Origin: Cupriavidus basilensis
Lineage (GTDB): Bacteria; Pseudomonadota; Gammaproteobacteria; Burkholderiales; Burkholderiaceae
Direction of reading: 5' to 3'
Length of the DNA stretch: 64,000 bases
Assembly: GCF_008801925.2 (NCBI RefSeq)
Contig: NZ_CP062803.1
Span: forward strand, 2,914,001-2,978,000
Numbering within the stretch: position 1 is the first letter of the stretch; each line of letters starts with the position of its first letter. The notes beneath the pieces are model-generated. The model had not been told where the DNA came from. It was given only the letters and a program-made list of their open reading frames with translations, and ran no database searches. A program made the translations under genes and the position numbers. Below are positions 46,259 through 53,769 of the stretch, in pieces.

Positions 46259-46738
46259 ATGAACATCGGTGAAGCATCCAAGGCCTCGAAGGTCTCGGCC
46301 AAAATGATCCGCTACTACGAGCAAATCGGTCTGATCCCTCCGGCTGACCGCACCGATTCGGGCTACCGCGCCTATACCCAGGACGACGTTCACCGGTTGC
46401 ATTTCATCCGGCGTTCGCGCGACCTCGGCTTCTCGGTGGCCGAGATCACGGACTTGCTGGGACTGTGGAATGACAAGTCGCGCCAGAGTGCTGATGTAAA
46501 GCGTCTGGCCCAGCAACACATCGACGAGTTGGACCGGCGCATCGAGAGCATGCTGGAGATGGCCGCGACGCTCAAGGCGCTGATCCGGTGTTGCGCCGGC
46601 GACGAACGGCCCGACTGCCCGATCCTGCACACGCTGGAGCAGCCCGATATCAGTGACAACAAGCCCGAAGCGCGCACTGGCGCAGTGCCGCGCCGCGCGC
46701 GAGCCAACGCAGCAGGAAAAAAGCCGTGTGCGCACTGA
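46259..46738 (+). CDS. cueR: Cu(I)-responsive MerR-family activator CueR
   Basis: The 159-residue regulator has the MerR HTH (MNIGEASKASKVSAKMIRYYEQIGLI), a dimer helix and the copper loop with C112 and C120 (CCAGDERPDCPIL), as in E. coli CueR. The C-terminus has an extra basic, Cys/His-ending tail. AAAGGAGG precedes the ATG; it is co-transcribed with copA. It should act at the 19-base-spacer promoters before copA, the copZ-like gene and the DUF305 operon. Confidence 0.93.
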   Translation: MNIGEASKASKVSAKMIRYYEQIGLIPPADRTDSGYRAYTQDDVHRLHFIRRSRDLGFSVAEITDLLGLWNDKSRQSADVKRLAQQHIDELDRRIESMLEMAATLKALIRCCAGDERPDCPILHTLEQPDISDNKPEARTGAVPRRARANAAGKKPCAH

Positions 46739-46753
46739 GCAGCCAGGAGAGAT

Positions 46754-47092
46754 ATGCCCAAAATCACCGTCTTGCCCCATCCTGAACTGGCGCCTGAGGG
46801 AGCCGAACTGAACGTGCCAGCAGGCACTTCGATCTGCGAGGCCCTGCTGGACAACGGCATCGAGATCGAGCATGCCTGCGACATGAGCTGTGCCTGCACG
46901 ACCTGTCACTGCATCGTGCGCAAGGGGTTCGATTCTCTAAACGAAGTCGAGGAATGCGAGGACGATCTGCTCGACCGGGCCTGGGGACTGGAGGCGCAGT
47001 CGCGGCTGAGCTGCCAGGCCATCGTTGCGACCGAAGACCTGACCGTCGAGATCCCCAAGTACACGATCAACCATGCCAAGGAGAACCACTAG
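46754..47092 (+). CDS. fdx: [2Fe-2S] ferredoxin (ISC type)
   Basis: The 112-residue adrenodoxin-type ferredoxin has cluster cysteines in EHACDMSCACTTCHC and a distal RLSCQAI. It normally donates electrons in Fe-S cluster assembly. Copper damages Fe-S clusters, so a ferredoxin directly downstream of copA-cueR may help repair; this is inferred. The gap from cueR is 15 bases with GGAGAG as ribosome site. Confidence 0.9.
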   Translation: MPKITVLPHPELAPEGAELNVPAGTSICEALLDNGIEIEHACDMSCACTTCHCIVRKGFDSLNEVEECEDDLLDRAWGLEAQSRLSCQAIVATEDLTVEIPKYTINHAKENH

Positions 47093-47315
47093 GAGCCTGC
47101 GTGCTGCCTCAGGCGCACCGGCCTGCGGCAGGGTTGCTCTGGCAGATGGAGGACTGACGGCATTGCCGCCAGATAACCAACCCGTGGGCCAGACCAACCC
47201 GCGAGCCAGGTGTCTACACTCCCTTTGCACGGTCGTCGGTTAGGCTGGAAAGGTCATCAACGTCCTTAAATCCGTGACGGCCGGCCCATGGAAAGTCCCA
47301 CAGGAGAAGTCCTGC

Positions 47316-47588
47316 ATGTCTGCGCCCAAGCTAGCCACGCTCTACCGAATGGTCATGCCCGGCCATACCTGCCCCTACGGGCTGAAGTCGCTCGATCTGC
47401 TCAACCGCAAGGGCTACGAGGTCGAGGACAAACACTTGGCAAGCCGCGAGCAGACGGATGCGTTCAAGAAGGAGCATGGCATCGAGACCACGCCCCAGGT
47501 CTTCATAAACGGGCGGCGCGTGGGCGGCTACGACGACCTACGCAAATTCTTCGGCATGTCCGTGAAGGACAAGAACGCCGTGACCTAG
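47316..47588 (+). CDS. Glutaredoxin domain protein (N-terminal half of a broken Grx-MauE gene)
   Basis: The 90-residue glutaredoxin has the motif TCPYG, keeping only the first Cys, and the Grx signatures TTPQVFINGRRVGGYDDL. It ends at an in-frame TAG (47586-47588), after which the same frame continues as a MauE/DoxX-like membrane domain. It is therefore probably the first half of a former fusion protein. AGGAGA precedes ATG 47316. The truncated protein may still fold and act as a monothiol-like glutaredoxin. Confidence 0.8.
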   Translation: MSAPKLATLYRMVMPGHTCPYGLKSLDLLNRKGYEVEDKHLASREQTDAFKKEHGIETTPQVFINGRRVGGYDDLRKFFGMSVKDKNAVT

Positions 47589-47594
47589 ACCCCT

Positions 47595-48052
47595 GTGATC
47601 GCGCTGTTCGCCACGGCGGCCGCAATGGCGCTGGCGGCGAGCTGGGCGGCCTTCGGCCAAGTCTAGAGCATTCAGGCGGCAGAGTGGTTCGTGGCCTTTG
47701 CCATGTGCCTCCTGGCGCTGCAGAAGCTCAAGGACGTGGACGGCTTCGCGACGACCTGCTGGCCAAGCGCTGGGTTCGGTATGCCTATTTCTACCCGTTC
47801 GCGGAGGCCATCGCAGGCGTCCAGATGGTCGCGGGCGTGGGGATGTGGGTGTCGATTCCGTTGGCGCTGTTCATCGGGACCGTCGGGGCCGTGTCGGTTT
47901 TCAAGGCGGTCTATGTCGATCGCCGGGAACTCAAGTGCGCCTGCGTGGGCGGGGACAGCAACGTGCCGCTGGGCTTCGTGTCCCTGACCGAGAACCTGAT
48001 GATGGTGGCGATGGCCCTGTGGCCAAGGTCGGCCTACCTTGGGATGCACTGA
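47595..48052 (+). pseudogene. MauE/DoxX-like redox-associated membrane protein, degraded
   Basis: In frame with the upstream glutaredoxin, bases 47595-47663 read VIALFATAAAMALAASWAAFGQV. They hit a second TAG (47664-47666) and continue EWFVAFAMCLLALQKLKDVDGF. Around 47745-47765 the frame shifts to DDLLAKRWVRYAYFYPFAEAIAGV and ends ...NLMMVAMALWPRSAYLGMH. Four membrane segments of a MauE-like protein are thus spread over two frames with two amber stops. It is non-functional as read unless the sequence contains errors or recoding. Confidence 0.8.
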
Positions 48053-48126
48053 GCGCCGCGCCAGGTACGGCGCAGCGCACGTGCTCGCATCGGCCGTCCT
48101 GTGTGCATGCCGGCCACGATGCGGTG

Positions 48127-48321
48127 TTACTGCGCGCGCGGCGGGAAGCCAGCTTCGCTCAGGGCCGCGGCGATCTGCTCTTGCGAGGCCGAGGTCTGGA
48201 CCTCGACACGGCGGGTCGGCGGGTCCGTGACGATCTTGGCGTTGGGGTCGATCATTTGGATCGTTTTCGTCACAGTGCGGGCGCAGCCGCCGCAGGTCAT
48301 GTCTTCGAGATGGAATTGCAT
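48127..48321 (-). CDS. Heavy-metal-associated copper chaperone (CopZ-like)
   Basis: The 64-residue HMA domain protein has a MTCGGCARTV metal site (residues 8-17) and the ferredoxin-like fold ending ALSEAGFPP. It probably carries Cu(I) to CopA. AAAGGAG precedes the ATG at 48321. The promoter at 48352-48382 has the 19-base spacing and the clear CCTTCC...GGCAAGG dyad of CueR targets. Confidence 0.92.
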   Translation of the reverse strand: MQFHLEDMTCGGCARTVTKTIQMIDPNAKIVTDPPTRRVEVQTSASQEQIAAALSEAGFPPRAQ

Positions 48322-48351
48322 GGAAAACTCCTTTCGGGTTGGGGTGTTTGA

Positions 48352-48382
48352 AGTGTGCTCCTTGCCACCGTTGGAAGGTCAA
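48352..48382 (-). promoter_or_regulatory. CueR-type promoter of the copZ-like gene
   Basis: On the minus strand TTGACC (48382-48377), 19 bases with CCTTCCAACGGTGGCAAGG as dyad, then CACACT (48357-48352). Confidence 0.8.
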
Positions 48383-48421
48383 TCGCTATTTGCATCCCCG
48401 CCACACCAACCGGCCGAATGC

Positions 48422-48640
48422 TCATAGGGGCAAGGCCGTGGTGCTCTTTACGCGATCCAGCACGAAGCTGGTCTTGCAGTCCTGCACGCTGGGGTGCTTG
48501 AGCAGCGTGTCGAGCACGAAGCGGGAGTAGTGAGCCATGTCCATGACGACCACCCGCAGCAGATAGTCCATGTCGCCGGTCAGCGCATGGCACTCCACAA
48601 CCTCTGGCCAGTTCTGGACAGACGCGCGGAACACGTCCAT
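48422..48640 (-). pseudogene. Lrp/AsnC-family regulator, 5' truncated
   Basis: The 72 residues cover only the C-terminal RAM/ligand domain ([25 protein letters not shown]...SVQDCKTSFVLDRVKSTTALPL). The N-terminal helix-turn-helix is missing. The frame meets the hpd remnant head to head at about 48640-48660. It cannot bind DNA as an Lrp protein. Confidence 0.85.
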
Positions 48641-48654
48641 GGGATTGCGCTTGT

Positions 48655-49235
48655 GCGAGTCGGAGTACTGGGCCGACTTCTACACGAAGTTCTTCAACTT
48701 CCAAGAGATCCGCTACTTCGACATCAACGGCGAGTACACCGGCCTAGCCTCCAAGGCGATGAGCGCGCCGGACGGCCTGATCCGCATCCCGCTGAACGAG
48801 GAAGCACGCCAGGGCGGCGGCCAGATTGAGGAATTCTTGATGCAGTTCAGCGGCGAGGGCATCCAGCACATCGCCCTGCTGTGCGACAACCTACTCGATG
48901 CGCTCGACCGCGTGCAGATGGCCGGTATCCCGCTGCTGACCGCCCCCAACGACATCTATTACGCAAACTTGGAAAAGCGCCTGCCCGGCCATGGCCAGCC
49001 CGTACCCGAGTTGCAGGCGCGCGGCATTCTGCTCGACGGCACGACCGAAGGCGGCCAGCCCCGCCTGCTGCTGCAGATATTCTCCGAGCCGCTGCTTGGC
49101 CCGGTGTTCTTCGAGTTCATCGAGCGCAAGGGCAACTACCGCGAGGGCTTCGGCGAAGGAAACTTCGGTGCCTTGTTCGAGTCGATGGAACGCGACCAGA
49201 TCAACCGTGGCTCGTTGGAAATCAACCCGGCCTGA
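48655..49235 (+). pseudogene. hpd: 4-hydroxyphenylpyruvate dioxygenase, 5' truncated
   Basis: The frame begins at [20 protein letters not shown] and runs to the normal C-terminus ([21 protein letters not shown]), including the iron-site region [10 protein letters not shown] and the inner [13 protein letters not shown]. About 170 N-terminal residues are lost. Translation from 48570 would only add antisense-lrp residues. The gene once lay divergent to lrp; a deletion removed both 5' ends and the promoters. Confidence 0.85.
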
Positions 49236-49279
49236 TTTGGGCCTTTCCATGAAGGCAGAGCGCCTTCAGTCCTACATCT

Positions 49280-49303
49280 CGCGAGCCCCTCTGTGGGCTC
49301 GCG
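49280..49303 (+). terminator. Hairpin downstream of the hpd remnant
   Basis: CGCGAGCCC and GGGCTCGCG are perfect 9-base arms with a 6-base loop, followed by a short T-rich stretch; likely the original hpd terminator. Confidence 0.65.
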
Positions 49304-49401
49304 CTACTTTGGCGTCAGTACTGCCTTAGCCGCTCAAGCATTGAGCGGGTTGGCTTCGGCGTCACGTTCCGAAACAGTTGCTACCGCCCTTGACTTGAGT
49401 T

Positions 49402-49421
49402 AATACATGAACATATGTATT
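49402..49421. promoter_or_regulatory. Orphan ArsR/SmtB-like palindrome
   Basis: AATACAT-GAACAT-ATGTATT, perfect 7-base arms; contains ACATGAACATATGT, similar to the sites at 31504 and 33144. No metal gene follows directly; the next gene is lysR at 49556. Confidence 0.5.
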
Positions 49422-49555
49422 CTTATTCAGATACACCGATGGCCTTTTTCCTCGCCCTGAAGAGGGACCCAGCACTACGTCGCCCCCTCTAAGCGCACTT
49501 CGGCAGCAATGCGCCGTGGCCAACCCAATGACCAGGATTGCTGAAGGACGTGCCC

Positions 49556-50449
49556 ATGGAACTTCGTCATTTGCGCTGCTTCGTGGCTCTCGCCGAAGAG
49601 CTGCATTTCACCCGTGCTGCGGAGCGCTTGCACATCGAGCAGCCGCCGCTGTCCCGCACGATCAAGGAATTGGAAGACGAACTGGGGGTGCTGCTCTTTG
49701 ACCGCGATCGGCGGGGAACGCGGTTGACGCCAGCGGGCACCACCTTCCTTCAGGACATTCGCAGGCTGTTCACCAACCTGGAGCAGGCACGAGAAAACGT
49801 CAGGGCGATCGCCGCAGGCCTAAGAGGCAGCGTGCGCATCGCCATCTCCGATGGCGCCATCGACCCGCGGCTGTCTGCACTTCTTGCCCTGTGCCGCCAG
49901 GAGGAGCCGGAGATCGAAATACGGCTCTCCGAGGTCACCCTGGCGGAACAGTTGCGGGGACTGCGATCCGGCGACTTCGCGATCGGTTTCGCACACACCG
50001 CGGACGTCGGCGACGGACTGGTGACGGAGCCCATCTGGCAGGACCCGCTGGTGGTGACCGTGCCGATCCGGCACCCGTTGCTGGCCCACAAGGAAGTGTC
50101 GCTACGTGAACTCGTGAGTTACCCGCTGGTGATGTGCGATCCGCAGCTTTGCGAGGGCTACTGCCGCGAATTGACCCGGCTGCTACATCCCCTGGAGCGC
50201 GAGTCCACCATCGTTGAGCATGTCTCGTCGCTGGACATGATGCTCACATTGGTCGGAGCTGGTTACGGCATCGGCTTCGCAACGGCGACCCGAATCGCGG
50301 CGTGTCAACGTCCCGACGTGGTGATCCGGCCGTTGGCGCTCGATTCGGCCGTCATCATCACCTACCTGCTTCGGCCCGAAGGCGGTAGCGGACTATCCGC
50401 ACCCGTAGAGCGCTTCATCGAGCGTTTGCGTTCGCCAAAGAGCGATTAG
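49556..50449 (+). CDS. LysR-family transcriptional regulator
   Basis: The 297-residue regulator has an N-terminal winged HTH (MELRHLRCFVALAEELHFTRAAERLHIEQPPLSRTIKELE) and a LysR substrate-binding domain from about residue 90. AAGGA precedes ATG 49556. The target and inducer are unknown. Genes like this one, with the following xre and effector-domain genes, are often near the integrase end of related ICEs, so it may regulate the element. Confidence 0.88.
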   Translation: MELRHLRCFVALAEELHFTRAAERLHIEQPPLSRTIKELEDELGVLLFDRDRRGTRLTPAGTTFLQDIRRLFTNLEQARENVRAIAAGLRGSVRIAISDGAIDPRLSALLALCRQEEPEIEIRLSEVTLAEQLRGLRSGDFAIGFAHTADVGDGLVTEPIWQDPLVVTVPIRHPLLAHKEVSLRELVSYPLVMCDPQLCEGYCRELTRLLHPLERESTIVEHVSSLDMMLTLVGAGYGIGFATATRIAACQRPDVVIRPLALDSAVIITYLLRPEGGSGLSAPVERFIERLRSPKSD

Positions 50450-50475
50450 CTACGACGCCTGCGCCACATCCGGCG

Positions 50476-50784
50476 TCACGCATCGCCCTGAAGGTAGAGG
50501 TTGCGCTCCGTGGCCGTCATCAGTTCGGCCGAGCTGATCTTGAGAGCCAGGGAAATTTTTAGAATGAGAGCGAGTGTCGGCATGTGCTCGCCGCGCTCAA
50601 TCTTGCCCATGTGCGAGCGCGCGATCCCCGCCAAGCCCGCGAACTCATCCTGAGCAATCCCCTGAGCCAGGCGAGCGGCTCGCACCGCTTGCCCGAACGC
50701 CAACGCCGGTGCGGACTCATAGGTGGTTACTCCGGCGGGCCGTCCAGGCCGAATAGTGCGCTTCTGCATTCGCAGAAGCGTCAT
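50476..50784 (-). CDS. Xre-family helix-turn-helix regulator
   Basis: The 102-residue protein has a Cro/C1-type HTH (FGQAVRAARLAQGIAQDEFAGLAGIARSHMGKIERGEHMPTLALILKISLALKI) in its C-terminal half. A short basic N-terminus precedes it. The start is uncertain (50784 or 50769), and no ribosome site is obvious; the longer frame to 50871 crosses the promoter region. It is divergent from the LysR-effector gene, with a palindrome between. It likely represses both. Confidence 0.8.
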   Translation of the reverse strand: MTLLRMQKRTIRPGRPAGVTTYESAPALAFGQAVRAARLAQGIAQDEFAGLAGIARSHMGKIERGEHMPTLALILKISLALKISSAELMTATERNLYLQGDA

Positions 50785-50796
50785 GGAATCACTGAT

Positions 50797-50831
50797 CTTT
50801 AACCACGTTAAAGATATCTCTTGAGTATGAT
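50797..50831. promoter_or_regulatory. Operator/promoter between xre and the effector-domain gene
   Basis: CTTTAAC-CAC-GTTAAAG (50797-50813) is a perfect palindrome. TATGAT (50826-50831) is a good -10 for the plus-strand gene, so the palindrome covers its -35 region and the leader of xre. Confidence 0.65.
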
Positions 50832-50873
50832 GTCGGCTGCTCTTTTCGATCCCGTTGCCTCTTGGGGGCATCC

Positions 50874-51515
50874 ATGCACAACGCCATCAGACCGTCCCCG
50901 AATTTCACACTCGCCATAGCGCCAGGTGTGCCGTCTTCACGGCTGTCGGCGCTGCTTGCACTGCAGCGAGCGCACGAGCCGGGTGTCGCGATCGCCGTGC
51001 GTGAAGTTTCGGATCAAGAGCTGGTAACGGGCCTGCATGAGGGCCGCTACGACGCGGGGCTATCTCTTAGCAGTGCGGGGGATCACCTGACGAGTAGCCG
51101 GAGGCTGTGGTGCGAAAGCATGGCCGTCGCGATACCACCGCGGTTCCGTTTGGTTGATCAGGCGAAGCTCACCATCTCCGATCTTCAGGACTATCCAATC
51201 TATCGCTGGCAGGCGGAGGCTTGTCCCTTGCTGGACGAGAGGTTGGCCTCCCTGATGCCAGTGGACCAAGAGAACATCCTGCCTGCAACTTCATTCGAGA
51301 TGATGGCGCTGTGGGTTTCAGCCGGCTACGGCATCGGCGTATGCGCGCAATCGCGCATCGAGCGTGCCCATCAATGGGGGGTAAGCATGCGACCGCTCGC
51401 CGATGGCCCCTATGAGATCGTGACGTACCTCCAACGGCCCCACGCGCAAGCAGATTCTGCTGCCAAGCGTTTCGAGCGCAGGGCGCTGCAGATCGCCGAG
51501 GCAGGCGCCCTGTAG
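50874..51515 (+). CDS. Stand-alone LysR-type effector-binding domain protein
   Basis: The 213-residue protein matches a LysR substrate-binding domain (FTLAIAPGVPSSRLSALLALQRAHEPGVAIAVREVSDQELVTGL, with the late TSFEMMALWVSAGYGIGVCAQSRI hinge) but has no DNA-binding domain. The upstream sequence shows no lost HTH; instead an xre gene with its own operator is divergent. It may titrate or sense a ligand and act on a partner. GGGGGC lies before ATG 50874. Similar genes recur near integrases of related ICEs. Confidence 0.75.
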   Translation: MHNAIRPSPNFTLAIAPGVPSSRLSALLALQRAHEPGVAIAVREVSDQELVTGLHEGRYDAGLSLSSAGDHLTSSRRLWCESMAVAIPPRFRLVDQAKLTISDLQDYPIYRWQAEACPLLDERLASLMPVDQENILPATSFEMMALWVSAGYGIGVCAQSRIERAHQWGVSMRPLADGPYEIVTYLQRPHAQADSAAKRFERRALQIAEAGAL

Positions 51516-51581
51516 CAGGCACTCCTATAGGCCGGAGCCGTCTCATCCCGGCCATAGGTTGCAGCATGGGACTAGACCGGA

Positions 51582-53525
51582 CTAGACCCCTTCAAGCACC
51601 GCTGCGCTGTCCACCAGTCGGCGGACGCTCTGCCGCACGTCCTCGGGGATGGGCCGCGGGGCAACGGCCTCGGGCACATCCGCATGGTGCTGGTAGTCGC
51701 CCATGAGAACCCGGATGATTGCGGGCACGTTCGTTGGCGTGACCGCATCAATGGCCGCACGATCACCCAGGTCGGGGTGAGGCTGGGTCAGCATGCGGTA
51801 CAGGTCCCACGAATCGGCGTGCGGGCATTGGTTCATGAGCACTTGGGCCAGCTTGTGCTTGAGCGGCACCAGTTGCCAGTCGGGAACCCGCTGCCCCCGG
51901 TTGCCCAGGCTGATCGACAGCAGCTTGCCCGCCTTCAGCTCGCGGTTGATCTGGTCCTTGGACTTCCCGGCCAGCTTGCCGAACAGCGGGACCGGCAGAT
52001 TGTTCGGCGACTCGTAGATGGCCAGCATTTCCTCGCGCTCGCGCTGGATCGCGGAGACTTCCGGCTCCGGGGCATGCACCGGAGGCGGCGGCACCTGCGA
52101 CAGCCGCTGGAACATGATTCCGCCGCTGTTGGGGGTCACGACGATAGGCGTGGCCACCACGGGCGGCACGCCGGGGACAACAGGCTCAGCAGTCGTGGAG
52201 ACCGCGCCCACCACTTCCTCCACTTCCGCCATTGCCGGCACCCCGTCGATACGGATGGTCAGATGCGCGCTCGCGGCTTCGACTTCACCCTGTTCGAGCA
52301 GGTCAAGACGGTCTGCCCAGTCCTGCATCATGCGACGCCGAGGCTCCACGTACTTGGCGTGGTTGTAGGCCGAACTCACCTTGTTGGGGTCGGAGTGCGA
52401 AAGCTGAGCGTCCACCCAAATCTTCGGGTATCCGATCTCGTTGAGCGCGGTCGAGATGGTGCCGCGGATGCCGTGGCCGGTCAGGCGCCCCTCGTAGCCC
52501 ATGAGCTGCACGGCCTTGTTGAGGGTGTTCTCGCTGATGCGCTTCTTGAGTTCGCTGCGATGCGACAGCAGGTACTTCTGCGCTGGACGCATCACGCCCA
52601 GGAGATAGCGCACGATCTCGATGGCCTGCAGGGACAGGGGCACGATGTAGGGCGGCACGTCCTGCGGCCGCTTGCCGGCCTTGCGCATTTCGTCCTGGAG
52701 TTGCTTGACGACCTGCGGCGGGATGATCCACAAGCCGCGGTCGAGGTCGAATTGCTCAGGCTCGGCCAGGCGCAACTCGCCCGTGCGCACCCCCGTCAGG
52801 AACAGCAGCCGGACGCCAAGCTGGGTCTGCCAGCCCCGGGGGTTGTAGCGCCGGAGCTTCTGAAGGAACTCGGGCAGCTCGGGCAGGTGCAGATAGGGGT
52901 TGTGGGCCACCGGGGGCTTGGGCTCGGCCACCACGTCCAGGTCCGCGGCCGGATTGACTTCCAGCCCTTCGGCGATGACCAGGGCATAGCGGAACATCTG
53001 GTTGAACCAGGTGCGGACCTTCTCGGCGGTGGTGAACGCCTTGCGTTTCTCGATCGCCGCCACGACGCCCACGAGCTGGGGCCGTCGAATGTCGTAGATC
53101 GACATCTTCCCCAGGGTAGGCAGCACGTCCTTGTTGAAGATGCGCAGGATCTGCGAAAGCGTGCTCTGACGGCCTTCCTTGAGTTCCTTGCGGCGATGCT
53201 CGACCCAAGCATCGAAGACGTTCTTGAAGGTGTATTCGCCCGCCAGCTTGGCCGCGTGCCGGCGCTGGTCGCGTTCGATTTGGGGATCAATGCCCTTGGC
53301 GAGCAGAACCTGAGCCTTGTCCCGCTCGGCGCGGGCCTCGCGCAGACTGAGGGCGGGATAGCCACCCAGGGACATGCGCTTTTGCTTGCCCAGCCAGTAG
53401 TATCGGAAGATCCACGACTTGCCGCCTGCGGCAGAGACCATCAGGCCCAGGCAGTCGTTATCGGAGAGGGTGTAGCGCTTGCCGGTGGTTCTTGCCTGCC
53501 GGACTGTCAGATCAGAGAGTGCCAT
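51582..53525 (-). CDS. int: ICE tyrosine integrase with C-terminal antitoxin-like domain
   Basis: The 647-residue integrase is of P4/ICEclc type. The N-terminal arm-binding domain (LTVRQARTTGKRYTLSDNDCLGL) is followed by a core-binding region. The catalytic domain has R247 (TGVRTGEL), H351/R354 (GHGIRG), H377 (LSHSDP) and Y387 (SSAYNHA). A Pro/Val-rich linker (about 440-493) then leads to residues 494-610, which match the RES antitoxin of this ICE, and a ~37-residue tail. Ordinary relatives end near residue 420. It recombines the ICE at the tRNA-Gly 3' end. The ribosome site lies in an inverted repeat. Confidence 0.92.
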   Translation of the reverse strand: MALSDLTVRQARTTGKRYTLSDNDCLGLMVSAAGGKSWIFRYYWLGKQKRMSLGGYPALSLREARAERDKAQVLLAKGIDPQIERDQRRHAAKLAGEYTFKNVFDAWVEHRRKELKEGRQSTLSQILRIFNKDVLPTLGKMSIYDIRRPQLVGVVAAIEKRKAFTTAEKVRTWFNQMFRYALVIAEGLEVNPAADLDVVAEPKPPVAHNPYLHLPELPEFLQKLRRYNPRGWQTQLGVRLLFLTGVRTGELRLAEPEQFDLDRGLWIIPPQVVKQLQDEMRKAGKRPQDVPPYIVPLSLQAIEIVRYLLGVMRPAQKYLLSHRSELKKRISENTLNKAVQLMGYEGRLTGHGIRGTISTALNEIGYPKIWVDAQLSHSDPNKVSSAYNHAKYVEPRRRMMQDWADRLDLLEQGEVEAASAHLTIRIDGVPAMAEVEEVVGAVSTTAEPVVPGVPPVVATPIVVTPNSGGIMFQRLSQVPPPPVHAPEPEVSAIQREREEMLAIYESPNNLPVPLFGKLAGKSKDQINRELKAGKLLSISLGNRGQRVPDWQLVPLKHKLAQVLMNQCPHADSWDLYRMLTQPHPDLGDRAAIDAVTPTNVPAIIRVLMGDYQHHADVPEAVAPRPIPEDVRQSVRRLVDSAAVLEGV

Positions 53526-53534
53526 TTCGAGGCT

Positions 53535-53552
53535 CCTAAGTTATGACTTAGG
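53535..53552 (-). promoter_or_regulatory. Inverted repeat overlapping the integrase ribosome binding site
   Basis: CCTAAGT-N4-ACTTAGG, perfect 7-base arms. In the mRNA the 3' arm runs into the AGGAG ribosome site just before the ATG, so it could hide the site in a hairpin or be a protein operator. Confidence 0.6.
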
Positions 53553-53683
53553 CCTAATGCTCGTCATGGTTCCCGCTCAGCCCCAGCAACTATCCGGTAG
53601 CCGTCCCAACCGTATTCTTGTGCCTCAATTGGTCACTCAAAAACGGTAGCTGTGGGTGGATTTCCGTGGCGCTCGCTGGAATG

Positions 53684-53709
53684 AAAAAAGGGGCCAAAGC
53701 CCCTCTTTT
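53684..53709 (-). terminator. Rho-independent terminator downstream of tRNA-Gly
   Basis: On the minus strand GGGGC-N4-GCCCC is followed by six T. It lies inside the ICE end, between the tRNA and int; it has a T-rich tail on the other side too and may work both ways. Confidence 0.8.
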
Positions 53710-53717
53710 CAACGACT

Positions 53718-53741
53718 TACAGACGTCAGTAGAAGTCTGTA
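53718..53741. repeat. Inverted repeat at the ICE end
   Basis: TACAGAC-N10-GTCTGTA, perfect 7-base arms, 10 bases inside the tRNA 3' end. It may be part of the recombination site bound by the integrase. Confidence 0.5.
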
Positions 53742-53751
53742 GATCACTATC

Positions 53752-53769
53752 TGGAGCGGGAGACGAGGC
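53752..53769. other. Probable ICE attachment core at the tRNA-Gly 3' end
   Basis: ICEclc-type integrases recombine at the 3' terminal ~18 bases of tRNA-Gly. The integrase gene lies 227 bases away, so this segment is the likely att core. The matching copy at the other ICE end is outside the window. Confidence 0.65.

Larger units (their letters stand above)
49236..49555. other. Gap with hairpin and orphan ArsR-like palindrome
   Basis: No gene is visible in this stretch of about 320 bases. It holds a hairpin at 49280-49303 and an AATACAT-N6-ATGTATT palindrome at 49402-49421. Confidence 0.6.

Noticed and set aside
48570..49235. Complete-looking 221-residue frame read as a full hpd-like gene
   Set aside because: Its first ~30 residues are antisense to the Lrp remnant; homology to the dioxygenase starts only at about residue 32 of the frame and lacks the whole N-terminal domain.
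51684..53546. 620-residue plus-strand frame opposite the integrase
   Set aside because: Antisense to an integrase with all catalytic residues and good ribosome site.
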